NCBI GenBank assembly: GCA_016758965.1
Contig: JAEPRB010000207.1
Location: 22,940 to 69,973, forward strand
Reading direction: 5' to 3'
Source of the DNA: Circinella minor
Taxonomy: Eukaryota > Mucoromycota > Mucoromycetes > Mucorales > Lichtheimiaceae
Length of the DNA stretch: 47,034 nt
The position numbers were made by a program, and so were the translations under genes. The notes beneath the pieces were generated by a model that saw only the letters and a list, made by a program, of their open reading frames with translations, was not told the DNA's origin and made no database searches. Of this stretch, positions 12,001 through 24,483 are shown piece after piece; position 1 is the first letter of the stretch, and the number at the start of each line of letters is the position of its first letter.

Positions 12001-13567
12001 AAGTATTTTGTTGGTGATATAACCAGCCCAATTGTTGTAAAACCTTAGCATGATCGGGATTCTCAGCCAATACGCGTTCGTATGCTTCCTTTGCCAACTC
12101 ATACTAAAAAAAATTATTATAATTTTTTTTTATTTGTTGTCAATCCAACAAAATAGAAATTGATTAATATAAAGGATCATTTATATTCTGACTCTCACTC
12201 CTTCTCTTTTTCTTTTTTTATTACCCCCCCCTTTATATTATAATTATTCTTATTGATTTCTTTTTTTTACCTCCTTTTGTTGTTCGTAAACATGGCCAGT
12301 TTGGAACCAAATATCAGATTCAGTTAAAGGACGTGGTGGTGTTTGAAGAATATAACGGAAACACTATTGTATATAAATAAAAATAAATTAATAACAAGTA
12401 ACAAGGAGAATAAAATAAATAAGAGAATGAAAAAAGAAACAATAGAAAATAGAAAGTGTACCTGAAGAGATAGTTCAAACTTTTGTTGTTGTTTGTATAT
12501 AATACCCAACCGAAAGTAAATTTCATTTGCTTTTTCGAATTTCGGATCCATTTTCATAACAGCTGAAAAGGCTTCTTCTGCGTGTTCAAGGGATCCATAA
12601 CGATCATAAAGTATACCGATTCCGTACCAGAGTTTCGGATCCTATATATAGATATATATAAGTTTTTAGTGTCCCCGTAGCAACAATAATAACATTTGTT
12701 GTCTCCCTTTCCCCATACTACTTTCAACTTAGTATAATGATCTACCAAACAAATCGTCATTTCCTCCCCCTTACTTTTTCATAACCCTCTAATAAACTTA
12801 AGTATACAGGGACACACACACACACACACACAGACACTATAACAATACAAATAAGTTTATACCTTTGGATTCGAAAGATGATACAATGCTTGTTGATATG
12901 CATGATACGCATCTTGCAGGTTATCCATCATGAGATAACAGTGACCTAATGCTGCCCATGTCTCACCATTATTTTCTTGAATCCCTAAAATTCGTTTAAA
13001 GTATTCAACAGCCTATATTATTGTCATTATTATTCCAGTTATTATAGTTATTATTATTAAAATAAAAATAAAAGATAAAGTTAGTGAAAAAATAATAATA
13101 ATAAACAAATTTTAGCGTTGCTACACCGTTATTTTTTTTTTTTTACTATAATTTTATTTACCCTTCCAAATTGTTCGCGACCTCGACATAAAGACGCGAT
13201 CTGAGTCAATGCAGGGACTGAATAAGGATTATGTCTTAAAGCCGATTCATAACAACTAGTTGCCTTGTCGTAATCTGTCATCATTTCCGCAAGATTACCT
13301 ATTATTATATCGATTTAATTAGAAAAAAAAAGTTTTATTTCAAAACAAAAACGATAAAAACAATAAAAAAAAATCATTTATTTTACCCATTGACAACCAC
13401 GTTTGTTCATTAACAGCAGCAAGCTTTTGAGCAGCAGTTTGTGGAGGTGGCTGCTGTGATTGTTGTGGTTGCTGTGGTTGTTGTGGTTGCTGTTGTTGTT
13501 GTGGTTGTTGTGAAGGCGGCTGCACGGATGGCGGTTGGTGCTGCTGCTGTGGAGTCGTTGCAGCCAT
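9050..13567 (-). CDS. SSN6: CYC8/SSN6 general transcriptional corepressor
   Basis: TPR subunit of the Tup1-Cyc8 corepressor, which bridges DNA-bound repressors to Tup1 in the nucleus. Nine exons: 13567-13387, 13298-13162, 13012-12863, 12641-12462, 12363-12271, 12103-11786, 11604-11384, 11306-11210 and 11047-9050, giving 1124 aa. Residues 1-45 are a Q/P-rich leader. About ten TPR units fill residues 50-415, for example WLSMGNLAEMMTDYDKA, FGRAVEYFKRILGI, WYGIGILYDRYGS, WYLLGRCYMAEQNYNKA and WYDLGTLYESCNN. This TPR set is what identifies Cyc8. The last exon (665 codons) is low-complexity: Pro, His, Gln, Ser and then acidic Lys/Glu-rich, ending EEGEVTDKTPSPKA. Poly-His and poly-Gln runs are frequent. 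A probable 5' UTR intron precedes the ATG. Confidence 0.95.
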
Positions 13568-13570
13568 GGT

Positions 13571-13755
13571 CTATAATTTACATAACATATATATATATAT
13601 ATATATAATATTAGATTTATTTATTTATTTTTCATATAGACATCCCTCAAATATGAATCGTCAAAAAATTTAAAAGAAAAAAATGTTCTAAACACGCTTT
13701 ATATAATATATAATAATAATAATGAACACCTTCTTGTATGTATTTTACACTTTAC
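13571..13755 (-). other. Probable 5' UTR intron of CYC8/SSN6
   Basis: On the minus strand a consensus donor (CAG|GTAAAGTG, at 13756/13755) and an acceptor (AATTATAG|ACC, ending at 13571) flank 185 bases; the acceptor lies 3 bases before the ATG. The interior holds an AT-dinucleotide run near 13588-13608. There is no transcript evidence. Confidence 0.5.
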
Positions 13756-15194
13756 CTGTCAAGGGAAGTTTTGGGGGGTGTGGAGAAAAGATTTAGAATA
13801 CGAAAAGGGGTGTATTGTTTTTTTTTAGTGTATATTGATTTTTAATTTACAAAAAAAAACAAGAAATCAAGGGATCAGAAAAAAAAAGGGAGAAATTAAA
13901 AAAAAAATAAAGCGCGGGGAGGTGTTGTATAATAAAATGTAAAAGAAGAAGTAAGAAAGAACTTTTTACTACAAGATGGAGAAAGAAAATAAAAAAGAGA
14001 GTAAAAAAAAGAACAAAAATAAAAATAAAAAATAAAAATAAAAAAACGAGTACGCTTCTAACACAGCCGCCTTCTACCAAAGAAAAAAAAATCCTCCCTT
14101 CCCTTTCCTAACCCCCCCCTCTCGTTCTGGTTGTTACTTTTCACACTTGCACTACTACACATAACATTTAACACTGCTTTTCAAAAAAAAAAAGTTTACA
14201 CGGGTCTGAACATCGACAAAACCATCATCTTTTTCTTTTATTGAAATGCCGCTATATATTTTCTAATTAGGTATATGATCGCTTCTTTTTTTTTTTTTTT
14301 TTTTTTTTTTATGTGAAAAAAATGGGTGTGCGTGAAAATCCCTTTCTCTTTCTCTCACTCACATACAAACCTTTTTTTCCCGACAAATCTTCCAAATCAA
14401 ACCTGGGTAACTAAATTGATTACTTGTTGCACCCTTTTTTTTTATTATTATTATTTCGTAACTATGGTAGTAATCAATATTAATATATTTTTTTATTATC
14501 TAAGGAGACTGCGCATAACAACGTTTAATAAAAAAAAAAAGTAATACAATAGTTACAAAATAGCTTATTCTGCATGTAAAATAAAATTGATCTGACGCTT
14601 CCGGAAAAAGTGACGGCATATTTTTTTTTCAAACCGCTTGGGAGTATATTTATATAAGCAATAAAAAACATTAGTTGTAAAATAGATTATCAGTTTAGAA
14701 CTATTATTATTATTATTATTTTGTTATTGTAGTTGTTATTAGATACAAAAAGCCAAATCCCGTGTGAAAAATTTAAGTTTGTTATACATGTTATTGAACT
14801 ATCAGACTGGATGACATGCAATAATATGTATCAATGCTATATGCATGTCTTATCTCTATTTATATTTGTGGCTGCAAGGGGCTTTTCTCAGCTTATACAT
14901 TTTTATGCCTGTTGAGTTTTGCTTCATCATAATCATTATAATTACTTTCCTTCTGGTTTCAGTATAATAACCTCATTATAATCTCTTCCATCAATTCTTT
15001 TCTGTTTTATTTATATATTACAAATCTCATCAATTGACAAAATAGAAAAAGAAATATTCTTTCTTTTTGATTTTTGATAAAATACAAATAAGAAAAGGAA
15101 AAAGAAGAAAGATTGAAGACAGTGAGAGTAGAAATAAAAGAGAATAAAAGGGTGAAAACACTTTTTCCTATTTATGGAAAGAAGGAGAATCAAT
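13756..15194. other. Divergent intergenic region between CYC8 and GLN1
   Basis: About 1.4 kb of AT-rich DNA, with a T run of about 24 at 14287-14310 and short (ATT)n tracts near 14706-14720. No gene is recognised; the short open frames are low-complexity F/K/L runs. Confidence 0.5.
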
Positions 15195-15381
15195 TGATAA
15201 ACAACAAAAACTTATGAATGGGTAAAGATTGATAAGAGAATTCAATTGTCAAATGTCCGAACCTAACTGATATCACACCTTTTTTTTTTTTCGCCCTCTC
15301 ACCAGATAAGTTGTGTCACTTGTGATGTCCCGAAATTTATTATCAAAACAAAGGAGTTTAATGCTGCTGTCTATCAATTCG

Positions 15382-15428
<47 letters not shown>

Positions 15429-15435
15429 TATAAAA
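15195..15435 (+). promoter_or_regulatory. GLN1 promoter: GATA sites, dA44 tract, TATA box
   Basis: Three GATA-factor-type sites precede the gene: TGATAA at 15195-15200 and 15230-15235, and AGATAA at 15304-15309. A run of 44 A residues spans 15382-15425 and is followed at once by a TATA box (TATATAAAA, 15427-15435), 107 bp before the ATG. GATA activators control nitrogen genes, including glutamine synthetase, in ascomycetes; use here is inference. The sites are common short strings in AT-rich DNA. Confidence 0.5.
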
Positions 15436-15542
15436 CCTATCAGTTTTTTTTTAAAAACTTTTTTCGTTCCTCTTTACTTTATCTTCTTCTTTTTTTTTTA
15501 CATCACCTATTATTTTCTTTTTAATAAAAAATAATAATTAAA

Positions 15543-16931
15543 ATGGCAGTTATTTCTAATGCAACTATACTTCAAAAATATTTAAACCTTGATCAACGAG
15601 GTTCTGTTCAAGCAGAATATATTTGGATTGATGGTTTTAATCAATTACGTTCCAAAACTAAAACGCTTACCAAAGTACCTACCAGTGTCACAGAATTATC
15701 TGAATGGAACTATGATGGATCATCTACTGGTCAAGCTGAAGGTCATGACTCTGATATTTTATTGAAACCTGTTGCTATGTTTAATGATCCATTTCGTGGA
15801 AATGACAATAAACTTATTCTTTGCGAAACTTATAATCCAGGTAAAAATAATAAAAACTTTATAGTAGTATTATTAAATCATATCTATATGACTAAACATG
15901 TATCTATTTTATATGTAGATGGTACTCCACATGCAACCAATTTCCGTTATTCTTGTAAAAAAGTAATGGATACCTATGCTCATACTATACCGTGGTTTGG
16001 TATTGAACAAGAATATATGTTTATGGATCCTGAAACAAACCGTCCTTATGGTTGGCCACGCAATGGTTACCCGGAACCACAGGTAAAATTGATAAAAAAA
16101 AATTAGATTAAATATCTCTCTTTTTTCCTTCGTTATCTTATCTATCATGCCGCATTTTCTTTGGGGGTGGTGGGTTTTTTTTTTCTCCATTTTCTAATAT
16201 CTGACCAATGAAATTTTTCTTTTAGGGCAAATATTATTGCGGTGTTGGTGCAGGCAAGATTTTCGGACGAGATCTTGTTGAAGCACATTATCGTGCTTGT
16301 TTATTCGCTGGTGTTAATATTTCGGGTGTAAATAGTGAAGTTGCACCTGGACAATTCGAATATCAAGTAGGTCCTTGTGAAGGTATTGATATGGGTGATC
16401 ATTTATGGATTGCTCGTTATATTCTTGAACGTGTTGCAGAGGATTTTGCTGTTGGTGTCACTATTCATCCTAAACCCATTCAAGGTGACTGGAACGGTGC
16501 CGGTTGTCATACCAGTAAGTTTAATCGAAATCTTTAAAAAATTATCGAAGCGATCTCAATAATCGAGATGAAATCTGACGTATGACTTTTTTTTTTTTGG
16601 ATATTTCATCAAATTAGATTATTCGACTGAAGAAATGCGAGAAGAAGGTGGTTTAGCAGCTATTGAAAAAGCTATTGAAAAAATGAGCTTAAAACATTTT
16701 GAACATATCGCTGTATATGGTGAAGATAATGATCAACGTTTGACAGGCAAACATGAAACTGGTCATATCGGTGCATTTTCTTATGGTATTGCTAATCGTG
16801 GTGCTTCTATTCGTATTCCTCGTCATGTTGGCAAGGAAGGCAAAGGTTATATGGAAGATCGTCGTCCCGCTTCCAACATTGATCCTTACCGAGTAACTGA
16901 GATTATCCTCGAATCTTCATTAGGTCCTTAA
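15543..16931 (+). CDS. GLN1: Glutamine synthetase (type II, eukaryotic)
   Basis: Joins ammonia to glutamate with ATP to make glutamine; cytosolic, central to nitrogen assimilation. Four exons: 15543-15840, 15919-16082, 16226-16514 and 16618-16931, giving 354 aa, normal for fungal enzymes. The beta-grasp domain holds [15 protein letters not shown] (residues 51-65). The catalytic domain holds [10 protein letters not shown] (metal-binding Glu), [15 protein letters not shown], the NGAGCHTNYST signature (split by the third intron), the RLTGKHET region and ASIRIPRHV followed by [14 protein letters not shown]. The ending ILESSLGP is clean. All catalytic motifs look intact. The next gene downstream lies 3.7 kb away. 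Confidence 0.98.
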
Positions 16932-19900
16932 ATCATAACATTATTACTCTTTCTTTCACAATTACATCTTCTCGATTCTTCTCTCTCTCCTTTTTCTTTT
17001 CCTTTGCATATTACTTTACCAATCTTTTAAAACTTCATTATCATTAGTATTTCAATTTGGGAAGATGAAAAAAAAATCTCTTTTAAAGAACAAACGTTTC
17101 AGTATACCTCTTTTTTTTTTCATCTTTTATTTTTTTTTTCATCACATTAAACGAATTTTTTTCTCACATCGATAAAATAACTATAGTTATACCCTCTTTT
17201 TTTTTAATCTGTTGTAATGGTTTTTATTTTATTTTTGTTATCAATCAATTTTGTTTTTCTTATCATTACACTAAATTCATCCTAATTTTTTTTTGAGTTA
17301 CATTTTTAAGTGATCAACTCATTTTATTGGTTGATCTTTTTTTTTCTATTTTATATCAATGGAAAAGCCTTACACACAACCAATAAAGATGTAGATACAA
17401 ATTAATTATCATGAATTTTTTGAGAAAAACTAATATCCATCGAATGCGATAGAATATAAAAAGTATTGATGGAAAATGATGTGATAGTGAAATAAAGTAC
17501 GATAAAAAAAATTACTAGGTAGTTATACGATTAGATTATTATTTTTGTTTTACTCATGATAGACAGTTTCAAGTGAGAGAGATTATGCATAGAGATTATA
17601 TAATTGATAACACTGTCTATCCTTGTCCTTCGCCGTCGTCATCACCATGTATCTTTGTTACTCAAAACAGAATTTTATTTACTTATCGTTAATGAGAAAA
17701 AAATTATAAAAATTATTGGTAACAATAAATAATCCGTTATTATACATTTTATATCTAATCTTTTTTCTCTCATTTATATGATAATTGGATCGTGAGAAGT
17801 ACGCCTGCTTTATCTTTGAGATATTTCATGGATAAGAGTAAATAGTACGTAAGTTTTTAGTGAATTGATTAATAGCACTATTAACAATCAGATGTCTAAC
17901 ATATCTAGATAATCATACATACATGAGTTTCCAATAAACAATTTGAATGGGTGTTTGTGGCTCCCCCCCCGTCTAGTTGTTACTTCATCGTTATCTATAA
18001 ACGTCAAAAGAATTAAAAGTCTTTCCCCTTTAATCATACACAAATCCTTAAAAATATTTTTTTAAAACAATGATTCTTCGTTGTCTTCGCACACTTATAG
18101 GATAGTTCTGATGAAGTTGATATCAAGATACGCCTTAGAACATATGAGAGATGACTAATAATAAAAAAGGAAGAAGATGTGTGTATTACATAACAATATC
18201 CCACTTCACCTCAACTGCTTAATATACAATAATTTCGAGGCACACGACACTACGTTTTTTGCTATTTCTTTTTCTGTTGTATATTTGCTCTATGTACGTA
18301 TTCAATTTAAACGTATATTATTGACTATGTAACTGCTGCTCATCAAGTATAAAAAAATTATACATATCGGTCCGCTTTTAGTCCCGTGATTATGTCCACT
18401 CGTCTTAAAGATAAATTCAGAAAGCAAATCAAGATTATCATCGATATATACAGACCTGTATCAACATTTTTTACAATATCTATAATTATACGTAGATAGC
18501 AACATAAGGGGGATTGATTGCTCAACGTTAAATTTTCAGTACTGAAGCAACATTGTTTTCGTAAGCTAAATTTCTACATGTTTGGTATAAGCATATACAG
18601 TGCTACTTGCCATATATACTAACATACTGTTATGTACTTGGTCAGTAATAAGTATATGGTTCCTATTTTTTCATGTTACTAATTGCTTTTGATAATTCCT
18701 GTTATTGTATGTTATACGATCCACAAAAAATATAAAATTGCTTATTAGTAAGATGAATTCGTTAGATGGGTTTTTTTACTACATATACATAATACAATAT
18801 ACGCAGAGTATAGAAAAGCAAGCATGTTATTTTGAGCTTTCTTCATACATGTTAGAGGCAGTAAATGACTTCATCAGGTGAGTAACTCTTTTGTACGATT
18901 TAATTTTATGACCCTCACTCTTATAAATTAAAAAGTTAAATTTACAGAAAATAGTTGGAATTAAATATATGTATGATGTAGAAACATCACCATGGTAACG
19001 CATTTCTTTTGTACATAGATAATGATAATCCAAAGTAAAAATGGTATACCACTACAACAGAGTTGGTTATAATACATAGTAAAAAAAAATGGGCTTGTAG
19101 TGAGATAATAAGTTGTGCATCCCTATCCTATATCATACTCCATACCTCCACTATAATTTTCTCTACTAGAAATTTTTCAGTTAGAGGTACGCATAATCTA
19201 GAGTAATGAAGCGACCACATAATAAATCCATAGATACTAGCCACTACAATCATCCAATTTAATAAACTCAAAACTTTTTTGATTTATAAGACATGCAAAA
19301 TCAATTCCTAGCGTTCTCTGTATGTACTTATAAACAGTATTTTCTTTCGCAAATTAAATAATAAAAAAAAGATATTCGTAAAGCTAAGTATTCTGTGGAA
19401 TGATTTGCCTTTTTTTTTACTCAACTTATTATTTACGTAAACTTTTTTAATTTTTCTCCGAGAAAAAAACTTCTTTATTAATTAAATGGTCTTAGATTTT
19501 TCGATAAAGTAAGTATGTTTCATTTTTTGTACATGTTTCTCTTAGTATTAAAGAGTGTCATTCCAGATTTATATGCTGTGTACTTTTGAAGCAAATAAGT
19601 ATATATGTAGAAGTTATGAACACAGTTGTTATGATACATATCGCATACAAAAAAAGGAAATAAAGAAAACATGTAATCTCTCATAGCAACGCTTTTGCTG
19701 TACTACATATACATTTTCAGCATCATAGATTCGTCATATATTGAATTAAGGGATATAGGTACTCTGTTTGTTTTATAATTATTCTCCATATCTCCATTTA
19801 TTAATTAAATAATTCCCGGAATCTATGCATAGATTGCGCTAGAACATAAGTAATAGCCTATTTATGCATAATAGTTCATTCTTGAATACTATAATTATAG

Positions 19901-20607
19901 GATATATTCGTTTCTTTAATTATTATTTTTTATTTTCTTGCAATATATCCCTTTCTCCCTCGTTTTCAAACCTTTATTATTATGATATACTCTTTTATAT
20001 ACAAAATGATTGTCCGCTACAGTAATACTAAATGCTCACAAACTCTTTTTTTGACTAAGTTATGTCGGATATATAAAAAAACGAGGTGTCAAATATTCTG
20101 TAACACCAAGTAAATAAAAAGAATTGATGATAATATAAGTTTTGATACTTTTTTCTTTACTAGAATATTTTTCCGATCTTCCCAAAAAAAAAATTTGTTG
20201 AGAAGCATATATAAACAATTATGATCGAAAATATCATGTGAAAACTTAGTACTACCATAATGCAAAGAACAAAAAGAAAAAAGTGACTAAAAAACAGCCC
20301 CAGAAATTGGTGTATAATTTTTTTTTTTAATGATAGAAAAAAAAAATGCATGCTAATTAAACAAGATATGGTGAATTGGGGGGGGGGGGTTTGAAGAAAA
20401 ATAAAAAGAAATTTCTTTTTAGGATAATTAATATATAGTAAATGTTTTTGATAAATTTATATCAAAAGCGTTTTTGACAGATTTTTGTTATATGTATAAA
20501 ATGTATAGAGAGGGATGTTAAGGATGAGAGGGAAGGTGGGGGATAAAAATTTTTGATCGGAAAAAAAAAATGCAATTGAAAGAAAGAAATGAAAAATAAA
20601 ATATTTT
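16932..20607. other. Long intergenic region between GLN1 and ELO gene
   Basis: 3.7 kb without a supportable gene. The first 500 bp are pyrimidine-rich 3' flank of GLN1. The rest is AT-rich with only short frames (longest about 68 codons near 18827-19033, no recognisable motif). C/G homopolymers occur at 17964-17971 and about 20378-20388. I see no transposon ends, tRNA or tandem array. Confidence 0.4.
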
Positions 20608-21638
20608 TTAATTTGCCTTTTTAGAGGCGGCAGCAGCAAGACGTTTGCCATAAGTACGACGAGCGAAATCAACGAACAAATAAGTAAGAGGTAAAAGATA
20701 ACCAACATTGATGGAAACAGCGAAACGTTGACCGGGAGTATCAAGACAAGAAGGAACAAACAAGTAACTAATTGCCAATGACATACCAACCAAGAATTGA
20801 GTGATTTGAATAGAGGTCAAGTAACGCTTTCCAGGAGGATGCAAACCGACAGAGGTAGCAGCATAGTAACAGTACATAACGGAGTGAACAAATGAGTTAA
20901 ATAAAACAAAAATCCAAATGGGAGTTGCCTTGTAACGAATACCGGCCCACATGGTCAACATGGCGCCAGAATGATGGTATGTTTGCAACAATGATGAGCG
21001 ACGACCCTTTAAGAGAATGATGGCAGTATCAATGACTTCATAAAACTTGGATAAGTAGAAAAGATAACCCCAGTAACCCAACGAATCATCCCACAAATTT
21101 TCATCTTTATCACAATACTAAATAGAATAGAAAACAAATTGTAAAAAAAAAAATTAATATAATTATTTCGTTTTTCCTCATTTTACTACTCTCTCTTTTG
21201 TCTTCTCCTTTTCCTTCATTACAAATCCATCTGTTTCCCCTCCTTCCTTATGTATTTATATCCATTGTATTATATAAATATTTCTATTTTCTATCAACTT
21301 ACAGCATCATGCATTTCAACATCTCGTTGGAACCAAGAACGTCTCATACCACTAGCCATGTTGTAAAAGGTAATCATGGAATAGACAGCAAGAGCCAAAT
21401 TATGCAAAAAGATAAATGCAGTAAACAACTTGCTTGACGACGATGCATTGGCAACACCTTGTTTCTTTGCTTCAACACGGGATAATTTACCAGACTTTGG
21501 GTTAAGAAGATGGATGGTCAAAGCATAAGTACTAGCAATAGCAACTGGAGTTTTCCAATCCATAAAGAATTCATAATATTCTGGGAAAGGAATATTAGGA
21601 ATTGTGGTGAGTTGATCAATGACACCGTCGACACTCAT
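20608..21638 (-). CDS. ELO family fatty acid elongase (QxxHH variant)
   Basis: Condensing enzyme (3-ketoacyl-CoA synthase) of the ER elongation cycle. Two exons, 21638-21303 and 21117-20608, give 281 aa, the usual ELO size. ELO hallmarks are LSKFYEVIDTAIILLKGRR (residues 134-152), the histidine box LLQTYHHSGAM (155-165), NSFVHSVMYCYY and ITQFLVGMSLA. Several membrane helices are visible, and the C-terminus is basic (KRLAAAASKKAN), as in ER-retained members. The box reads QTYHH rather than the commoner HxxHH: the first His is Gln157. Some polyunsaturated fatty acid elongases have this variant, so activity is not excluded. Substrate length cannot be read from the sequence. Confidence 0.93.
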
Positions 21639-22263
21639 AATGATATATTAAAAAAGAAGAAAAAAAAAAGAGTGTTCAATTAGAACGGAATAAAAAAAAA
21701 AAGAGAAGTGGATGGAAGAGGGAAACAGGGATAAACAAATAAAAAAGGTTTGTCGGTATTTATATGAATGGTTTTTCTGAATCGGGCGAATTTTTTAAAC
21801 TATGGTTGGTTGTGTTAAAGCTTCTCAACTTCCAAACAATTAGAAAAAAAAAAAAAACTCAGATTATCCCCAGACTTTGGGTTTTTATTCAGTAACCAGA
21901 AACATTGGGTTCAAGGAACAAATCAATTCATGTGAGCTTATAAGGGAAGATTCGTTTTTTTTTTCTTCTTCTTGATTTTTAATTAATATAAGACTAATAG
22001 CGGATCAATAGTAAGTTGTTTTTTTAATTTAAATAAATCTCTATTGTTTTTATATTTATTTTTTATATGTAATAAATCCATCTATAAGTTAGGGTGGGAG
22101 GGGGGGGGGTTTAATGTGATGATTTGATATGATAGGGAAAAATGTATATAAGAGTTGTGAATTGAATAACATATACATATAAAATGTCTTATACAACCAA
22201 GACAAGTTGGGAAATTTGAACAAACAGGGTAAACTTTGTTTTTTAAATCTACGCATTTTTCTA
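21639..22263. other. Intergenic region between ELO gene and thioesterase
   Basis: Promoter side of the ELO gene and 3' flank of the thioesterase, both minus strand. AT-rich, with a G run of nine at about 22101-22109. The 14-base string CCAGACTTTGGGTT occurs at about 21869-21883 and also inside the ELO coding region (21490-21503); I attach no meaning to it. Confidence 0.4.
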
Positions 22264-23201
22264 TTAAGGAGCAGTAGAAGTAGTATTAGCAGGCATACGA
22301 GGACTAATATATAATGCACTTGCTTCAGTCAATAAAGTTCCATCCAATGCACTTTCTATTCGTGCATTAGAATATGCTTTACGTCCTTCTACTCGATCCA
22401 ATTTTCCTCGAATAACAACCCACTGACCAGCTTTACATGGTTTACGATAATCAACCGACAAATTTGCAGTGAAACCAGTATAATTTGGTAAATTAGGAAG
22501 GGACTAAGATAGATAGGGAATGTAGGTGCGGAGCAAGAATAAATAATTTAGATTCATAAACAAGTAAAAAGAAAAATGATATCATCAAAAGTAATAACTA
22601 CACTTATTAATGTAATGAAAAAAACAACTTACCACATAAGCTAAATGTTCATCAAGCAATGTACCAAGCATACCTCCATGAATAATACCTGCATGACCAC
22701 ATCTAAAAAATTATAACCAAGGATTCAATTAATTTTTTTAAAAAAAAAAATTCGAATTTTTCTTATCTTTCTCTCACAACCATATTACATTTCAACAAAG
22801 CAACAAAAAATAAATAAATATAAAACTTACAATTTACGACCAAGATGTAAAACAACAATACATTCTGTCTTTTCCTTATTGAAAAACTTTAAAGGTCTTA
22901 AAGCAATTTTATCGTCACCACGTAATGTTGAAGCTGTCAAAGAGACATCATGAGCTTCTGGTGACATGTGACCATATGCTTTTACTTCATACCAATCAGG
23001 CGATTCAGAAAGTTCTTTTACAATGTCTAAAGTTTGTTGTTCTTGAAATAATGCTTCTTGTTCTGAACTAAACTCAAAACCTTGATTTCTTCGATCGACC
23101 GTTGCTTCTGCACCAGGTCCATGACCATTCATTAAGTTAGCAGAAGGTCCCATGGACATACTAGGTAACAATAATTCGCTTGTAGTTGTATTGCCTGTCA
23201 T
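22264..23201 (-). CDS. Hotdog-fold thioesterase (PaaI/THEM-like)
   Basis: Probable acyl-CoA thioesterase. Three exons, 23201-22831, 22702-22633 and 22503-22264, give 226 aa. The core motif is CGHAGIIHGGMLGTLLDE (residues 125-142), with the HGG turn at 132-134 and Asp141 at the position of the catalytic acid in HGGxxxTLxDE-type hotdog enzymes. It is followed by YTGFTANLSVDYRKPCKAG and the strand WVVIRGKLDRVEGRKAYSNARIES, which complete the fold. The first 120 residues hold a variable leader and a PDWYEVKAYGH segment, as in fungal mitochondrial FMP-type homologues; a targeting signal is not obvious. Substrate unknown. It is next to the ELO gene, so a link to fatty acid metabolism is possible but not shown. 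Confidence 0.85.
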
Positions 23202-24483
23202 AATTCTCGGTCTATATACTATTCAAAGAAGAGATAAAAAAAAGTGTCAAGGGGAGGAGTAAGGAGATAGAAAAAAAAAGATTGGTTTTTTGAAATAAAG
23301 GGAAAGAGAGAGAGAGATAGTAGAACTGCAACAAAGAAAAAAAAGGGGGGGTAAAAAAGAAAAGAAGAGAGAGTCAAAAAAACCTTTAGAAAGAATAATG
23401 CGCTTATTAGTAGATCTAAATCTGCGGATCCATATTTGTAATTGTACATTATGATTGGATGATGAACTGAAACGGTGTTTTGTTGTTGTTATTATTGATG
23501 TTGATGTTAAGAATTTAAGAAGTTTTGATGTTCTTGTTATTGAAGAATGATAGTTTGTAAACAAGGGAATCATTATCAGACTGAATTAACCTTTTTTTTT
23601 TCTTCTTCTTCTTCTTCTTAATATATCTTTGTGTTATGATGAAAGAAAAAAAATTGATAATAAAAGCTTATTATTAAAAGAAAAAAGAAAATGAGAAAAG
23701 ATTGGGTAGAATGGATTGAAATGGACCTTGAAAAAAAAAAAGTGTATATATTTATATATAACGGATAAAAACTTTCGCACGACTATAGGTCTGACACATC
23801 ATCTACTTCCTTCTGATTTTAATATATATTGAAAATTCGAAAAAAAAAAGTTTTAGTTATTTAAATTCATCCAGTAATTTATTTTATTTTTTGCAGTGAA
23901 AAAAAAAAGAATGAAATAACAATTTTAATTATATAAATGATACTTTTCTAACGCATGTTTGTGAAGTGAGTAAAACTTTTAGATTATTGAATACGGTAAC
24001 ATATTATTTTCGCAATGTGTAGGGAAAAAGTATAGCTCTTTTTTAAAGACCGCATCCCACAACCTTTTAATCCGTAATCCTTAAACACCAAAAGAATTTA
24101 TTTTTTGAAAATTGATTATTTTTTCAATTAATGATGATGATCGTCTTTATATTAAAGTTATCTGGTTTACTTGCTTGCAGTAAAATTAAAACATATATTA
24201 TATCATAGTTCATAGCACTTCATTTTTATTTTCCTCTCCCCACCCCCCAAGGAATATTATTTTTGCCGAATCAATTTTCTCTTTTGGTAGCTGGACATTG
24301 GATGTGACTTAATTCTTTTTGGTGTTTAAGGTAGTTCCTTTTAATCATAGTAAATAATCTCAGACTCTTTAGTCTCCTAAAAAATATAGTAAATAATCTT
24401 GAAGATAATTTTTTTAACAGTATTCAATTCAAATAAACTATTACAATTTTATTTCCACAAAATAAAATCTTGGAACAGAAGAA
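23202..24483. other. Intergenic region at left edge of accessory island
   Basis: Thioesterase promoter side, then AT-rich DNA. A CTT repeat sits at about 23601-23618. The string ATAGTAAATAATCT occurs twice, at 24347-24360 and 24385-24398, upstream of the next gene. No coding region is supported. Confidence 0.4.
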
